A stretch of 64,000 nucleotides of DNA from Bacillota bacterium. Lineage in GTDB: Bacteria > Bacillota > Clostridia > Acetivibrionales > DTU013. The translations under genes were made by a program, and so were the position numbers. Below the pieces are notes generated by a model. It saw nothing but the letters and a program-made list of their open reading frames with translations. It made no database searches and was not told the DNA's origin. Positions 7,337 through 16,754 of this stretch are shown here, one piece after another (positions within the stretch are counted from its first letter, which is position 1; every line of letters starts with the position of its first letter). The DNA lies in contig JAEZCO010000053.1 of the NCBI GenBank assembly GCA_023433505.1, positions 1 to 64,000 on the forward strand, in the 5' to 3' direction.

Positions 7337-9964
7337 ATGATCAAAAAACTTTTTTTGTCACTGTTTTTATTAACATTGAGTGTGTTGGCCGTTCCTGTTG
7401 CTTCATTTGCCGTTACTCAAGGTACAACCTCGCAAGGATGGCAGATCTGGGATACCGCAGCCAATAACGGTGGATACAGATACGGGCCGGCCAGTATCAT
7501 TAATAGCGATGGCAGCATTGATATGTGGACTGCTGCTCCAGGTGTCAATGGCAACGGCTGGGACAGTGTAGCTCACAGAAAATCAACGGATGGAGGGCAT
7601 ACCTGGGGAGCAGAGACAATCGTGCTGGAGCCTACTCCAGGAACGGATGATTTTTGCTCCACTTGTGATCCCGGTGTTGTCTACTTTGGCGGTTATTATT
7701 ATATCGGCTATACTTCCTGCCCTGACTGGGCGAGTTGGAAGACCTGCTTTAACAATGATGTTTTTGTGGCACGCTCCACCTCCCCTACAGGGCCTTTTCA
7801 AAAATGGAACGGCAGCGGATGGGGTGGCAGCCCAAAGGCATTTATTGAATATCTGCCGCGGCTTGACGATATGGTATGCTACGGTGCCGGAGAACCTTCC
7901 TTTGTCGTAAAGGACGGTACCTTATATGTTTACTACACATGGCATACAAGAGCCGCTGATAGCTCTCCATCCAACGAAACCAGGGTTGCAACGGTATCTG
8001 CTTCTGATCCGAACTGGCCTGCGCATTTGACCTTGAGAGGAACCTGCTATGTTAAAAGGGAATGCTCTGCCAGTGATTCGACAGATGTGAAATATTGTGA
8101 CAGCTTCGGAAAGTTTATTGCAGTAAATTCAGCCAACCGAATGTGCAATTATGGCTATGTGGATCTATGGGAATCTACTGATGGGATAACTTTCACTCCT
8201 GCAACCATGCAGAAATTAAATATCGCGGGAGGATGCCACAATGCCGGCTTGAGTGGTACACCGGATGGGCACATCAACCTTGCGCAGAATAATTTTGTTT
8301 CCTATGCATATGGAGGAAACAACTCGATTGCCTGGTGGAACTTATACTTGACACCTGTTACCTTTACCAACAGCTCAACAGTTCCGGCAGTTCCCGACCT
8401 GTATACTTCATACCCGGATAATGGCAGTGTAAGGCTTGAATTTCAGGCTGTGCCTGCAACCGGCTATATAATCAAGTATGGCACTTCAAGCGGAAGCTAC
8501 AGCACTACGGTGACAGGAATAACCGGCAGCCCGTATACGATTTCCGGGCTCCAGAATGGGATCGATTATTATTTTGTTGTCCTTGCAACAAATGCCAGCG
8601 GAGACAGCGCCTATTCCAGGGAAATATCCGCAAGGCCTTTGAATTATGCAAATTCTCCGAGAATAAGTGTTTCTGCATCTTCAACACTTTCAGGCTGGAA
8701 TGCTTCACAATTAATTGATTCAAACAATGCCACGACCTGGTCCAGTATTTCCCATAGTACACAAGCTGCAACAGAATGGATCAGTGTTGACACGGGAAGC
8801 AACAGAGCCATCAGCCGTGTAATGCTGACGCCGCGATATCTGAATCTTTTATGCTATCCGGAGCAGTTCAAGATACAGGTAAGCAAGGATTCAATCAACT
8901 GGACAGACGCTGAAATTCAACTGATGGACTATACCGGGCTGAATCAGTTGAACTCTCCCTATGTGAAAAGAGTATATACATTTAAAAAACCCATATGGGG
9001 CAGATACGTAAGGATTTATGCCACCAGGCTCAGCCCCGACGGAGCCGGCGCTACAAATTATTTCCAGTTGTCGGAGTTTGAGGTCCAGGAATTGCCTTAT
9101 GCGGTTACCGCATCCTCAAGCCTGGGGACAGGATGGGAATCTACTAATTTGATCGATGGCGGGGCGAATGATTATTCCAGCTACGGTCACGCAGGCTCCG
9201 GATATACTGAATGGATCAGTACTGATATGGGAATCAACCAGACTATATCTGAAATCAGACTAAAGCCAAGAGCAAACGGGACTTGCTTCCCTGTGGATTT
9301 TAAAATTCAATCCAGTACCAATGGTTCAACATGGACGGATGTCCCTGGTCAGTCCTATACAAATTATCCAAACCCTGGCAATGCAATGAAGGCATTTGTC
9401 TTTACTACACCTGTTAATGCAAGGTATTTCAGGATTTATGCCACTAAGCTTGCCTTTGACGGTACGAATTATTACCTGCAACTATCCGAAATGTATCTGG
9501 ATACAGAGCCAAAACTGATTATGTCAGCATCATCCACGCTAACAGGATGGGATGTGTCGCAGCTTGCAGATAATATCAGCGCAACCAATTGGTCCAGTGA
9601 AGCTCATACCACTGCCAATAATGTGGAATGGGTGAAAATTGATCTCGGAAGTGTTCAGAATGTTTCAGGGATAAGTATGGCAGCCCGCTGGAATGGTACA
9701 AATACAATGTGCTTCCCCTTAGATTTTCAGATACAGTACAGCGCGGATGGAAGCTCGTGGACTACGGCAACAGGACAGAGCTTTACGGATTATTATCTTA
9801 CAAATTATAATCCCCCTGGAGCAGAGCTTTTGTTTCCGTTTGAAAGCCTTGTGAATGCAAGATATATAAGGATTTACGCTACCAGGCTTAGAACGGATGG
9901 AGCTGCCTATTACTTCCAACTGGATGAAGTCAATGTAGATAACGGCATCTGGCAGACTCACTAA
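7337..9964 (+). CDS. Secreted propeller-like protein with FN3 and three discoidin-type domains
   Basis: About 875 residues. Residues 1-26 are a signal peptide ending near ASFA. Residues about 28-345 resemble a GH43/sialidase-like beta-propeller with an Asp-box-like STDGGHTW. A fibronectin-III domain follows (about 355-435), then three consecutive F5/8-type (CBM32-like) domains opening with similar 'SASSTLSGW' motifs near residues 446, 592 and 735. The ATG at 7337 has GGAG at 7325-7328; a GTG six bases earlier is too close to that site. It is the last gene of the operon and probably acts on, or holds, the extracellular glycan. I cannot name the catalytic residues. Confidence 0.8.
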   Translation: MIKKLFLSLFLLTLSVLAVPVASFAVTQGTTSQGWQIWDTAANNGGYRYGPASIINSDGSIDMWTAAPGVNGNGWDSVAHRKSTDGGHTWGAETIVLEPTPGTDDFCSTCDPGVVYFGGYYYIGYTSCPDWASWKTCFNNDVFVARSTSPTGPFQKWNGSGWGGSPKAFIEYLPRLDDMVCYGAGEPSFVVKDGTLYVYYTWHTRAADSSPSNETRVATVSASDPNWPAHLTLRGTCYVKRECSASDSTDVKYCDSFGKFIAVNSANRMCNYGYVDLWESTDGITFTPATMQKLNIAGGCHNAGLSGTPDGHINLAQNNFVSYAYGGNNSIAWWNLYLTPVTFTNSSTVPAVPDLYTSYPDNGSVRLEFQAVPATGYIIKYGTSSGSYSTTVTGITGSPYTISGLQNGIDYYFVVLATNASGDSAYSREISARPLNYANSPRISVSASSTLSGWNASQLIDSNNATTWSSISHSTQAATEWISVDTGSNRAISRVMLTPRYLNLLCYPEQFKIQVSKDSINWTDAEIQLMDYTGLNQLNSPYVKRVYTFKKPIWGRYVRIYATRLSPDGAGATNYFQLSEFEVQELPYAVTASSSLGTGWESTNLIDGGANDYSSYGHAGSGYTEWISTDMGINQTISEIRLKPRANGTCFPVDFKIQSSTNGSTWTDVPGQSYTNYPNPGNAMKAFVFTTPVNARYFRIYATKLAFDGTNYYLQLSEMYLDTEPKLIMSASSTLTGWDVSQLADNISATNWSSEAHTTANNVEWVKIDLGSVQNVSGISMAARWNGTNTMCFPLDFQIQYSADGSSWTTATGQSFTDYYLTNYNPPGAELLFPFESLVNARYIRIYATRLRTDGAAYYFQLDEVNVDNGIWQTH

Positions 9965-10014
9965 AAACAGGCTGCTTTGAACTTTTGGCGATTGCTTTCG
10001 TAATGCCACAGCAA

Positions 10015-10058
10015 AAAAGCTTGCAGATATCAATGATGGTTGATGGCTGCAAGCTTTT
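10015..10058. terminator. Terminator after the first sugar operon
   Basis: AAAAGCTTGCAG (10015-10026) is exactly complementary to 10047-10058, with A-rich and T-rich flanks on either side. It can therefore stop transcripts from both directions. Confidence 0.8.
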
Positions 10059-10082
10059 CACATTTCTTATATATACCAGGTT

Positions 10083-10129
10083 CTAACACACCGCCAGTGT
10101 GGAAACCAAAAGAGTTTCACAGCAATGAC
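10083..10129 (+). repeat. Repeat family B, copy 2
   Basis: Closely matches 261-308, with shared CTAACACACC, CAGTGTG and AGAGTTTCAC..GCAATGAC blocks. It lies just downstream of the terminator in a convergent intergenic gap. Confidence 0.65.
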
Positions 10130-10154
10130 CTATGCGCTGTCACGGGAAAGGATT

Positions 10155-11138
10155 TTATTCCACTGACGCCGGCGCAACTCCTTGCGCAAAATCCCCCGCA
10201 CTATTGAATTGCGGTGCTATGACAAATTGGCCGGTGCTGTCAATATAGCCCCATTTTCCCGTCTTTGCATCTCCTTCCTGCACTGCCGCAAGACCTTCGC
10301 TGAAATTCCGCGCAGCCCCGAACCCGGCCTCAATGACAAGCTCTCCGCTTTTGTTGATATAGCCCCATCTTCCATTTTTTGCATCCCCGATTTGAACAGC
10401 GGCAAGACCTTCACTGAATGAGCTAGCCCATGCATATTCAGGGGCTATCACCGGTTTACCGCTTTTGTCTATAAACCCCCAGTCAGCCGTCTCCTGGACT
10501 CCGCTTAGCTTTACATTGCTCAGGCCTTCGCTGAAAGAACCGCAAAAAGCATACTTCGCTTCAATGACGACTTTTCCGTCCCTGCCGATAAATCCGGTCT
10601 TAAGGTTTTCCGAACTTCCAACACCATAAAGCGCAAGGTCTTCGCTAAATATAGAAGCAATGTCAAAGCTCGGGGCAATCACTGTTTTACCTTCACGATC
10701 AATATACCCGTATTTCCCTTCCTTTGTGAATTTTACGGGAGCAAGACCATTTACAAAAACAGAGGCATCTTTATATTCCGTTGCGATTTTTGTGTTTCCC
10801 TCTTTATCAATATATGTCCATACACCGGTATCTTCACTGCCTGTTCTTACGGGGCACAAGCCTTCGTAAAAAGCTCTTACCCTGTCATATTTCTCCTTAA
10901 TGACCACATTCCCCTTTATGTCAATAAAGCCCCATTTACCATATTGGCCGTTCCCCACCATTACGCCGGCCAGCCCTTCATTAAAGCTTAATGCATTGCC
11001 GTATTGCGCTTCAATGACAAATTTGCCGGCTTTATCAATAAAGCCATAATGATATTGTGTCCCCATGCTTGAGCACCCGGAAGCAACCACTCCTGTAAAT
11101 AAAATTGTGATCAATACTATGATCGTTCTTTTAACCAT
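10155..11138 (-). CDS. WG-repeat lipoprotein
   Basis: A 327-residue exported protein made almost wholly of eight WG-type repeats, each about 36-40 residues (for example WGFIDKSGKPVI and WGYINKSGELVI). A short N-terminal membrane segment ends in VASGC, a lipobox. The ATG at 11138 follows AGGAGGGC; an in-frame start at 11189 lacks a ribosome site. WG (KWG Leptospira-type) repeats are a known domain of uncertain function and probably form a surface binding scaffold. It stands alone downstream of a two-component pair, and no ligand can be inferred. Confidence 0.88.
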   Translation of the reverse strand: MVKRTIIVLITILFTGVVASGCSSMGTQYHYGFIDKAGKFVIEAQYGNALSFNEGLAGVMVGNGQYGKWGFIDIKGNVVIKEKYDRVRAFYEGLCPVRTGSEDTGVWTYIDKEGNTKIATEYKDASVFVNGLAPVKFTKEGKYGYIDREGKTVIAPSFDIASIFSEDLALYGVGSSENLKTGFIGRDGKVVIEAKYAFCGSFSEGLSNVKLSGVQETADWGFIDKSGKPVIAPEYAWASSFSEGLAAVQIGDAKNGRWGYINKSGELVIEAGFGAARNFSEGLAAVQEGDAKTGKWGYIDSTGQFVIAPQFNSAGDFAQGVAPASVE

Positions 11139-11246
11139 TTTTGCCCTCCTGACGTTTGTTAACAGGGCTATTATATCATTTCTGCTCATGCCGGTAAATT
11201 AAAATGTCAGGATGCGTTAAAATGTCCCCCGGGGATGCGCTGCTTT

Positions 11247-13106
11247 TCAGGCGTCTGTAGAAATCTTAGGTATAACGACGGTGATCGTGGTCCCGATCCC
11301 CAATTTGCTGAAAACACTCAAGCCATAATCATTCCCGTACTGCAGCTTTATTCTTTCATCCACGTTTTTTATTCCGTAACCGTTTTTTACCGAACCTTCT
11401 CCGGAAAGGACCGACTTCAGAATATCCCCCTTCATTCCGATGCCATCGTCAACAATCTTGAAAACAATCCTCCCCGCCTCTTCTTTCGCCGATACCAGGA
11501 TATTGACCGGGGCATTCCGGTTATAAATAGCGTGCTCCAATACATTTTCAATGAAGGGCTGAAGGATTACTTTAATTGTATAATACTCCATCACATTGGC
11601 ATCGATGTCATAAACAATTTTGAAATCCTCGCCTTTCCTGATTTTGTAGATATCCACATAGGCCTTGATCTGTTCCATCTCATAGGCTATTTTTATGATA
11701 TCCTTCCCTTTGTTAAGCGTCATCCGGTAAAAGGTAGTCAGCGCCCTTACCATTTTATTGATGCTTTCGCTGTCGCCGATATTGCCAAGCCGGCTTATAC
11801 TGGATAAGGAATTATACAGGAAATGAGGGTTGATCTGCGCTTGAAGGGCTTTCAGCTGAGCTTCCTTCCTGTCGATATTCGCCTGGTAAATATCATTGAT
11901 CAGATTCTTGATTCTCAGGGTCATTTCATTAAAGTCTCTTGCCAGGTCTCCGATTTCATCATTATGCTCATCCACAATGAACCTGTCAAAATTGCCGCTT
12001 TTAAACCGGATCATATTGTTTGAAATTTTAATGATCCGTTTGGAAAAGGAATTTGACAAAAGATAGGTAATGACAAACAATACCAGGAGGGAGACAATAC
12101 AATAAAATATTGTCAGGTTTCTGGTCTTCAGAACATTGCTGTTCAGCTCTTTGATAGGGAATGCACTTAGAATTTTCCATCCGGTAATTTCATTGACGGT
12201 TTTAACCACCAGATAGTCCTTCAAAAACAGGCTGTCTTTTTCTTTCAGCGATAACAGCAGAGGTTCCAGGGTATCTCTGTTTTTACCAAAGTAATTCTTG
12301 TTTGCGTCATCAATGGAGAGCAGGGTATCGTCCTGATCAAAAACCATATTGTAGACATTGGAATTCAAATTACCGGATTCGGTTTCCCCGATGACATCCT
12401 TCAGCATAATGGTAATGATCAAAAAGCCGCCCCGGTTATTCCTTTCCTCCGTGCCGGGAAACGGCCGGGAGAAGGAGATTCTACCGTATTTATAATCATC
12501 GCCTACCCCGCTCCACAGATAGTCCTTGCTGTTTTTGATTTTAATAAACCATTCCTTGCTTCTAATCCTGTCCGCATTATAAATGTTAAAAGCCTTATCG
12601 GGCGTATTCAGCTCATTATTGATCTGGGACGACGGGGAATCCGATATCTCATGAAGATAGTTCACAATGACTTCCGCATTGGATTTATCATATTTTATAA
12701 GATCGATATTGATATTTTTCCCAGTCGATTCAATCAGTGAAGTCAGTACAGGTCTTATATAATATGAAAGCACGTCATATTCCCTGTAATAATCCGCATA
12801 ATTGCTGTCAAGGTATGTACCTATCGTTTGGTCATAACACACGGTGTCCCCCAGATACATGTAATTTTTAAGCTTGTTTGATATATTGACACTGAATTGC
12901 TGCTGTGTGTTAAAAACCGTTGTTATATATTGTGACCTTATGTAGGTCAGTGTTGTATTGTAGGATAAAAAACCAATGCCAATGATGGGGATGAGCGTAA
13001 CGAAAAAATAGGACAACACCAGCTTATACCTGATCCGTAAGCTGAAGAAAAATTCCCTGCTTCTTTTGAATAATAAAGCATTGATAAATTCTGCCGCCTT
13101 TTCCAT
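11247..13106 (-). CDS. YesM-type sensor histidine kinase
   Basis: A 619-residue membrane kinase. Transmembrane segments lie near residues 28-50 and 333-351 and enclose an extracytoplasmic sensor domain. A HAMP region follows, then the His_kinase motif INPHFLYNS (phosphorylated His about 428) and a C-terminal ATPase domain with VDDGIGM and GYGIKNVDERI. A single base separates its ATG from the stop of the AraC-type regulator upstream, so translation is probably coupled. YesM/YesN pairs usually control nearby sugar uptake genes; the likely target is the importer at 14993-18650. Confidence 0.92.
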   Translation of the reverse strand: MEKAAEFINALLFKRSREFFFSLRIRYKLVLSYFFVTLIPIIGIGFLSYNTTLTYIRSQYITTVFNTQQQFSVNISNKLKNYMYLGDTVCYDQTIGTYLDSNYADYYREYDVLSYYIRPVLTSLIESTGKNINIDLIKYDKSNAEVIVNYLHEISDSPSSQINNELNTPDKAFNIYNADRIRSKEWFIKIKNSKDYLWSGVGDDYKYGRISFSRPFPGTEERNNRGGFLIITIMLKDVIGETESGNLNSNVYNMVFDQDDTLLSIDDANKNYFGKNRDTLEPLLLSLKEKDSLFLKDYLVVKTVNEITGWKILSAFPIKELNSNVLKTRNLTIFYCIVSLLVLFVITYLLSNSFSKRIIKISNNMIRFKSGNFDRFIVDEHNDEIGDLARDFNEMTLRIKNLINDIYQANIDRKEAQLKALQAQINPHFLYNSLSSISRLGNIGDSESINKMVRALTTFYRMTLNKGKDIIKIAYEMEQIKAYVDIYKIRKGEDFKIVYDIDANVMEYYTIKVILQPFIENVLEHAIYNRNAPVNILVSAKEEAGRIVFKIVDDGIGMKGDILKSVLSGEGSVKNGYGIKNVDERIKLQYGNDYGLSVFSKLGIGTTITVVIPKISTDA

Positions 13107-13107
13107 G

Positions 13108-14721
13108 TCACAGCCTTTCTCTGAATTCCGTGGGCGTCATATTGTAGCTCAATTTAAATTGGTTGATAAAGGAGGATACATTCTTATATCCCACATGATT
13201 GGCGATCTCGTACATTTTCATGCCGGGCTGCCTTAAAAATTCCGCGGCCTTTTTCATTCTGAAATCCGTAAGGTATTCAAAAAAGCCCAGGCCCAATTCC
13301 TCCTTAAAAACGGACCCCAGGTAATTCGGCGAATAGAAAAAAACTCCCGCGATATCCTTCAGTGTCAGCTCCTTATAATAATTCTCCTCCATGTATTTGA
13401 TAACAGCCGTAATGATTTTTCGGTTCTTCCTGGAATTTCTGTTTTCAAAATACTCCATCACCGCCCGGAAAATATTCTTCATCCATTGCCGGATATCCAG
13501 AATGGTTTCGTACTTCATCAACTTGTCCCATAGGATGACCTCTTCGCCGAAAATGTTCTCGACCCGCTCATTCATCTCCAGCAACGTGATTTCCATGCGG
13601 CTTATGATATTTATACAGCAGTTTTGTATGTATTTATTCCCATAGATGTTGCCTGCCTCAAGGTCGTCGAACAGGTGATCGATCAGATAATACACCTTGG
13701 GAAGGTCGGCGGTTTTGATGCACTGTATGAGTTCATTGGCGGTATTTTGAAAATTGACGCTCATCTCCTTGATACTGGTCTTTGGAAGGTACTCCAGCAC
13801 CGAGCCCTTTCCGGCCAACATTTTTTGCAGCAGCGCCTGGCAGCTGTCGTCATAGGAGATATGCAAAGCTTCCATGCCATTGACGACACTGCCCATTCCA
13901 AGGGTGACACTCATGCCCGTGTGATCCTTCACCATTGCAATGATCCGTTCAGCCGCCAAATGACTGGTAGTATTAATATTGCTTGTTTCCATATCCTCTT
14001 TGTAATTTAGTATCACTGCGTATCTGGATTTTTCTATTTGTACGCTTTCCGCAATACACAGCGGCACCTCAAAATGCTCAAGCAAATCAAATATCTGTTC
14101 TTGAAGCTTTTCCAATTCACCTGCCGGAAGCTCCTCCAGGATTATTTTGTAATCATCCAATTCACATAATAAAACCCTGTAAAGCCCTTCATGGATTTTC
14201 AGCTCCAGGGATTTGATGCGGGTTTCAATATCCTCCCTGCCGGCCGTACCGTAAAGCATGTCGCAAAAAAGCTTATGCTTTAGCAGCGGCCTGCTTTCAC
14301 TTACTTTATTTTGTAATTCCTTGTTTTCCTCCCGGGCTTTTATTTCCTTTATTCTTTCATTGACTACATTTTTCAGGGCGGAAAGCAATTCGGGGGTATC
14401 CACCGGCTTTAGGATGTATTCATAGGCATTGATCAGCAAAGCGTTTCTGACATATTCAAAATCATCAAACCCGCTGATGAAAATAATTTTGATCCACGGC
14501 ACCAGTTCCGTTGCTTTTTGCGCAAGGCTTAATCCGTTCATGCCCGGCATTTTTACATCCGTTATTAAAATGTCGGGGACAATCGCATGAATAATGTCAA
14601 GCGCTTCAAAACCGCTTTTGGCAGTCTCCACTACGGAAATAGCAAGCGCGTCCCATTGCACCTGGCCCTTCAGGCCTTCCCGGTCCAATCTCTCATCATC
14701 GACGATCAATGCTTTGAACAT
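13108..14721 (-). CDS. YesN-type AraC-family response regulator
   Basis: A 537-residue regulator. The receiver domain begins MFKALIVDDERLDREG, has the phospho-acceptor Asp in ILITDVKMPG near residue 54 and the conserved Lys in YILKPVD. A long middle linker leads to an AraC helix-turn-helix at the C-terminus (LKDIAGVFFYSPNYLGSVFKEELG and MYEIANHVGYKNVSSFINQFK). The ATG at 14721 has AAGGAG seven bases before it. The reading frame stays open to 15060, but that extension runs through a palindromic repeat and is not considered coding. Confidence 0.93.
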   Translation of the reverse strand: MFKALIVDDERLDREGLKGQVQWDALAISVVETAKSGFEALDIIHAIVPDILITDVKMPGMNGLSLAQKATELVPWIKIIFISGFDDFEYVRNALLINAYEYILKPVDTPELLSALKNVVNERIKEIKAREENKELQNKVSESRPLLKHKLFCDMLYGTAGREDIETRIKSLELKIHEGLYRVLLCELDDYKIILEELPAGELEKLQEQIFDLLEHFEVPLCIAESVQIEKSRYAVILNYKEDMETSNINTTSHLAAERIIAMVKDHTGMSVTLGMGSVVNGMEALHISYDDSCQALLQKMLAGKGSVLEYLPKTSIKEMSVNFQNTANELIQCIKTADLPKVYYLIDHLFDDLEAGNIYGNKYIQNCCINIISRMEITLLEMNERVENIFGEEVILWDKLMKYETILDIRQWMKNIFRAVMEYFENRNSRKNRKIITAVIKYMEENYYKELTLKDIAGVFFYSPNYLGSVFKEELGLGFFEYLTDFRMKKAAEFLRQPGMKMYEIANHVGYKNVSSFINQFKLSYNMTPTEFRERL

Positions 14722-14760
14722 AAACACACTCCTTGAATTTCTGGTAATTATTATATCATA

Positions 14761-14904
14761 AGTATTGGTGCAAATATAACTTCCCGTATCGATTTCTGAA
14801 AATGCAGTCTTGGAGCGCCGTGGCCGGTCGCAAATGCAGGGCATTTGCTGCTCGCCTCTGCAACCTACATTTTCAGAAAAACGGGATGTAATATTTGCAA
14901 TACT
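14761..14904. repeat. Long imperfect palindrome (MITE-like)
   Basis: Outer arms GTATTGGTGCAAATAT and ATATTTGCAATAC, middle arms around CCCGT/ACGGG, and inner arms TTCTGAAAATG/CATTTTCAGAA are nested over about 144 bp. The element fills most of the gap between the regulator start and the end of the binding-protein gene. Confidence 0.65.
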
Positions 14905-14934
14905 CCTAAGTGCATTTAGGAAACTATGGCTTGT

Positions 14935-14976
14935 TAAAAAACGACAAAAACTGGATACATCCAGGGATGTATCCAG
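14935..14976 (-). terminator. Terminator of the second sugar importer operon
   Basis: CTGGATACATC (14951-14961) pairs with its perfect complement ending at 14976. On the minus strand the hairpin is followed by TTTTT and, after a short break, another T-run. It lies just past the stop of the lipoprotein gene. Confidence 0.85.
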
Positions 14977-14992
14977 CCTTGTTTCATCCATA

Positions 14993-16699
14993 TCAATTGG
15001 CGGAAAGCTTCTCTTTGTTTTCCAGCCAGAGCTTTGTCTTGAACGCTTCAACGGTATCAAACTTCAATTTGTACGCCTGATCGATGGCTTCCTGCAGCAA
15101 TTTCCTGCACTCGCCTTCATCCTTAGCCATCACGATCTGAGGAATCATCTTCCTGACCATGGCCTGAACGGATAGGAAAGCAACTCCCTCCGGCGTATTG
15201 GCATCGGTAAAGATTCCTTCAAACTCCGTTGCGTTTCCTGAATGCTTCCACGTAATATTGGCCTGATTGGTGATAACGATATCCTGTTTTTCGGGCGGCA
15301 GCTTTGCATTGGCCGCGGCTTTACTCTTATCGACCCATTCCGACATACCGCACAAATTGGTATATTCTTCGAAGCCTACGCTTAACGCCTCATCCTGGGG
15401 CATTTCCGAACGGGTTTTCTTGTATATGGGATAACCGTTTTCATCCAGCTCATCCCACAGGATGCCCTTCGGCCCGTGGAAGGTCAGCAATTGTCCTTCC
15501 GGTGATGCAATCCAGTCAATAACCTGATAGATTCTTTCAGGATTTTTTGCATTTTTCGTGATGCAAATTGAGTTCCAGCCCAATGTCTTGTACATCGCAC
15601 AAGCGATTTTTGACTGGTCGAAGCCACCGCCAGCAGGCGGCTCGATCATTTGATAGCTTCCGGTAGGGTCAACCTTTTTCCATGTGTTGGTCCCGTCCCG
15701 CAATTCATTTACACAATCAGGTCCCGTATATACTGCGATTCTGCCGGTATCCCGCTTGTCATCCTTCTGTTGTGAGGTCTCTACAAACACATCCTTATTG
15801 ATCAAGCCGGCATTCCAAAGCTTGTTTGTATATACCATTGCGTCCTGCCACTTTGGATCCTGGAATAAGAATTTCAGCTTGTCGCCATCTACATAGCACA
15901 TGTCTTCGGTCGTTACGGTACCGATCCCGCCAAAGCTGAAGTACAGCTCGTACAGGCCGCGCCAGTAATTGCCCGGATCCAGCTGCAGGGGGATGATATC
16001 CTTCCCGTTCACCTTGATTCCTTTTGCTTTGGCGTCACTCAAGAACTTAAATAAGTCATCCAGGGTATCCAGCTTTGGACTGCCCAGATCACTGTATACC
16101 TTTGAATTTACCATCCAGCCGCCGTTCCCGCTGGGGCTGCGCGGTGTGGTATTCCAGTTCAGAAAGCTGTAAATATGGCCGTTCACCTTGGCATAGTTCA
16201 GCGTTCCGGGGTCCACATGGGTCCTGTAACCGGGATATTTCTCAAAATAGGGGTCCAGCTCTACCAGCATACCCAGGTCAATTAATTTTTTGTACTGTTC
16301 ATTTCTGTCCATCATGATAACGTCGGGCAGAGAATTTGAAGCGATCATCAGGTTCAATTTCGTGGCTTCGTCCCCTCCGGGGCTTTGAACATCGATATAC
16401 GCGTTCATCCTCTTTTGAATTTCCTGGCCGATTGCTGTTTCTTCAAATTTCTTCTGTACATTCTTCCATTTGTAACTCCAATAGAAGGTAAATCTTATTG
16501 GCTCCGACGTATCATAGATCGGATCTACGGAACCTTCGGCCTTTGTGCTTTCTGTGGCAGCAAGCGTTGTTGCTTCACTCGCTGCGGTAGTCCCCACGGT
16601 GCTGTCTGTGGATTTACTTCCACACCCCGCCAATACGCCAATCAGCAGAGTCAATACCGCTATTGACGAGATAAATACCCGAAAACCCTTTTTGTTCAT
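14993..16699 (-). CDS. Large ABC substrate-binding lipoprotein (LipO-like)
   Basis: A 568-residue protein with an N-terminal hydrophobic segment and lipobox LAGC, then a Thr/Ser/Ala-rich linker. Its length and motifs such as SNSLPDVIMMDR and QVIDWIASPEGQLLTFHGPKG fit the large binding proteins that partner LplB/YtcP-type permeases, often for oligosaccharides of plant polymers. AAGGAGG precedes the ATG. It is the last gene of the operon, after both permeases, and has its own terminator. The ligand is unknown. Confidence 0.9.
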   Translation of the reverse strand: MNKKGFRVFISSIAVLTLLIGVLAGCGSKSTDSTVGTTAASEATTLAATESTKAEGSVDPIYDTSEPIRFTFYWSYKWKNVQKKFEETAIGQEIQKRMNAYIDVQSPGGDEATKLNLMIASNSLPDVIMMDRNEQYKKLIDLGMLVELDPYFEKYPGYRTHVDPGTLNYAKVNGHIYSFLNWNTTPRSPSGNGGWMVNSKVYSDLGSPKLDTLDDLFKFLSDAKAKGIKVNGKDIIPLQLDPGNYWRGLYELYFSFGGIGTVTTEDMCYVDGDKLKFLFQDPKWQDAMVYTNKLWNAGLINKDVFVETSQQKDDKRDTGRIAVYTGPDCVNELRDGTNTWKKVDPTGSYQMIEPPAGGGFDQSKIACAMYKTLGWNSICITKNAKNPERIYQVIDWIASPEGQLLTFHGPKGILWDELDENGYPIYKKTRSEMPQDEALSVGFEEYTNLCGMSEWVDKSKAAANAKLPPEKQDIVITNQANITWKHSGNATEFEGIFTDANTPEGVAFLSVQAMVRKMIPQIVMAKDEGECRKLLQEAIDQAYKLKFDTVEAFKTKLWLENKEKLSAN

Positions 16700-16754
16700 T
16701 TGCGTACCTCCTTAAATTACATATATCAACAGGAGCTCCCTAATTGATCTTGTA

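Noticed and set aside
11235..11807. 190-residue plus-strand open frame
   Set aside because: Antisense to the ATPase domain of the YesM-type kinase.
14722..15060. Upstream in-frame extension of the YesN-type regulator
   Set aside because: It reads through a palindromic repeat and a terminator, whereas the ATG at 14721 has a good ribosome site and begins the receiver domain exactly.
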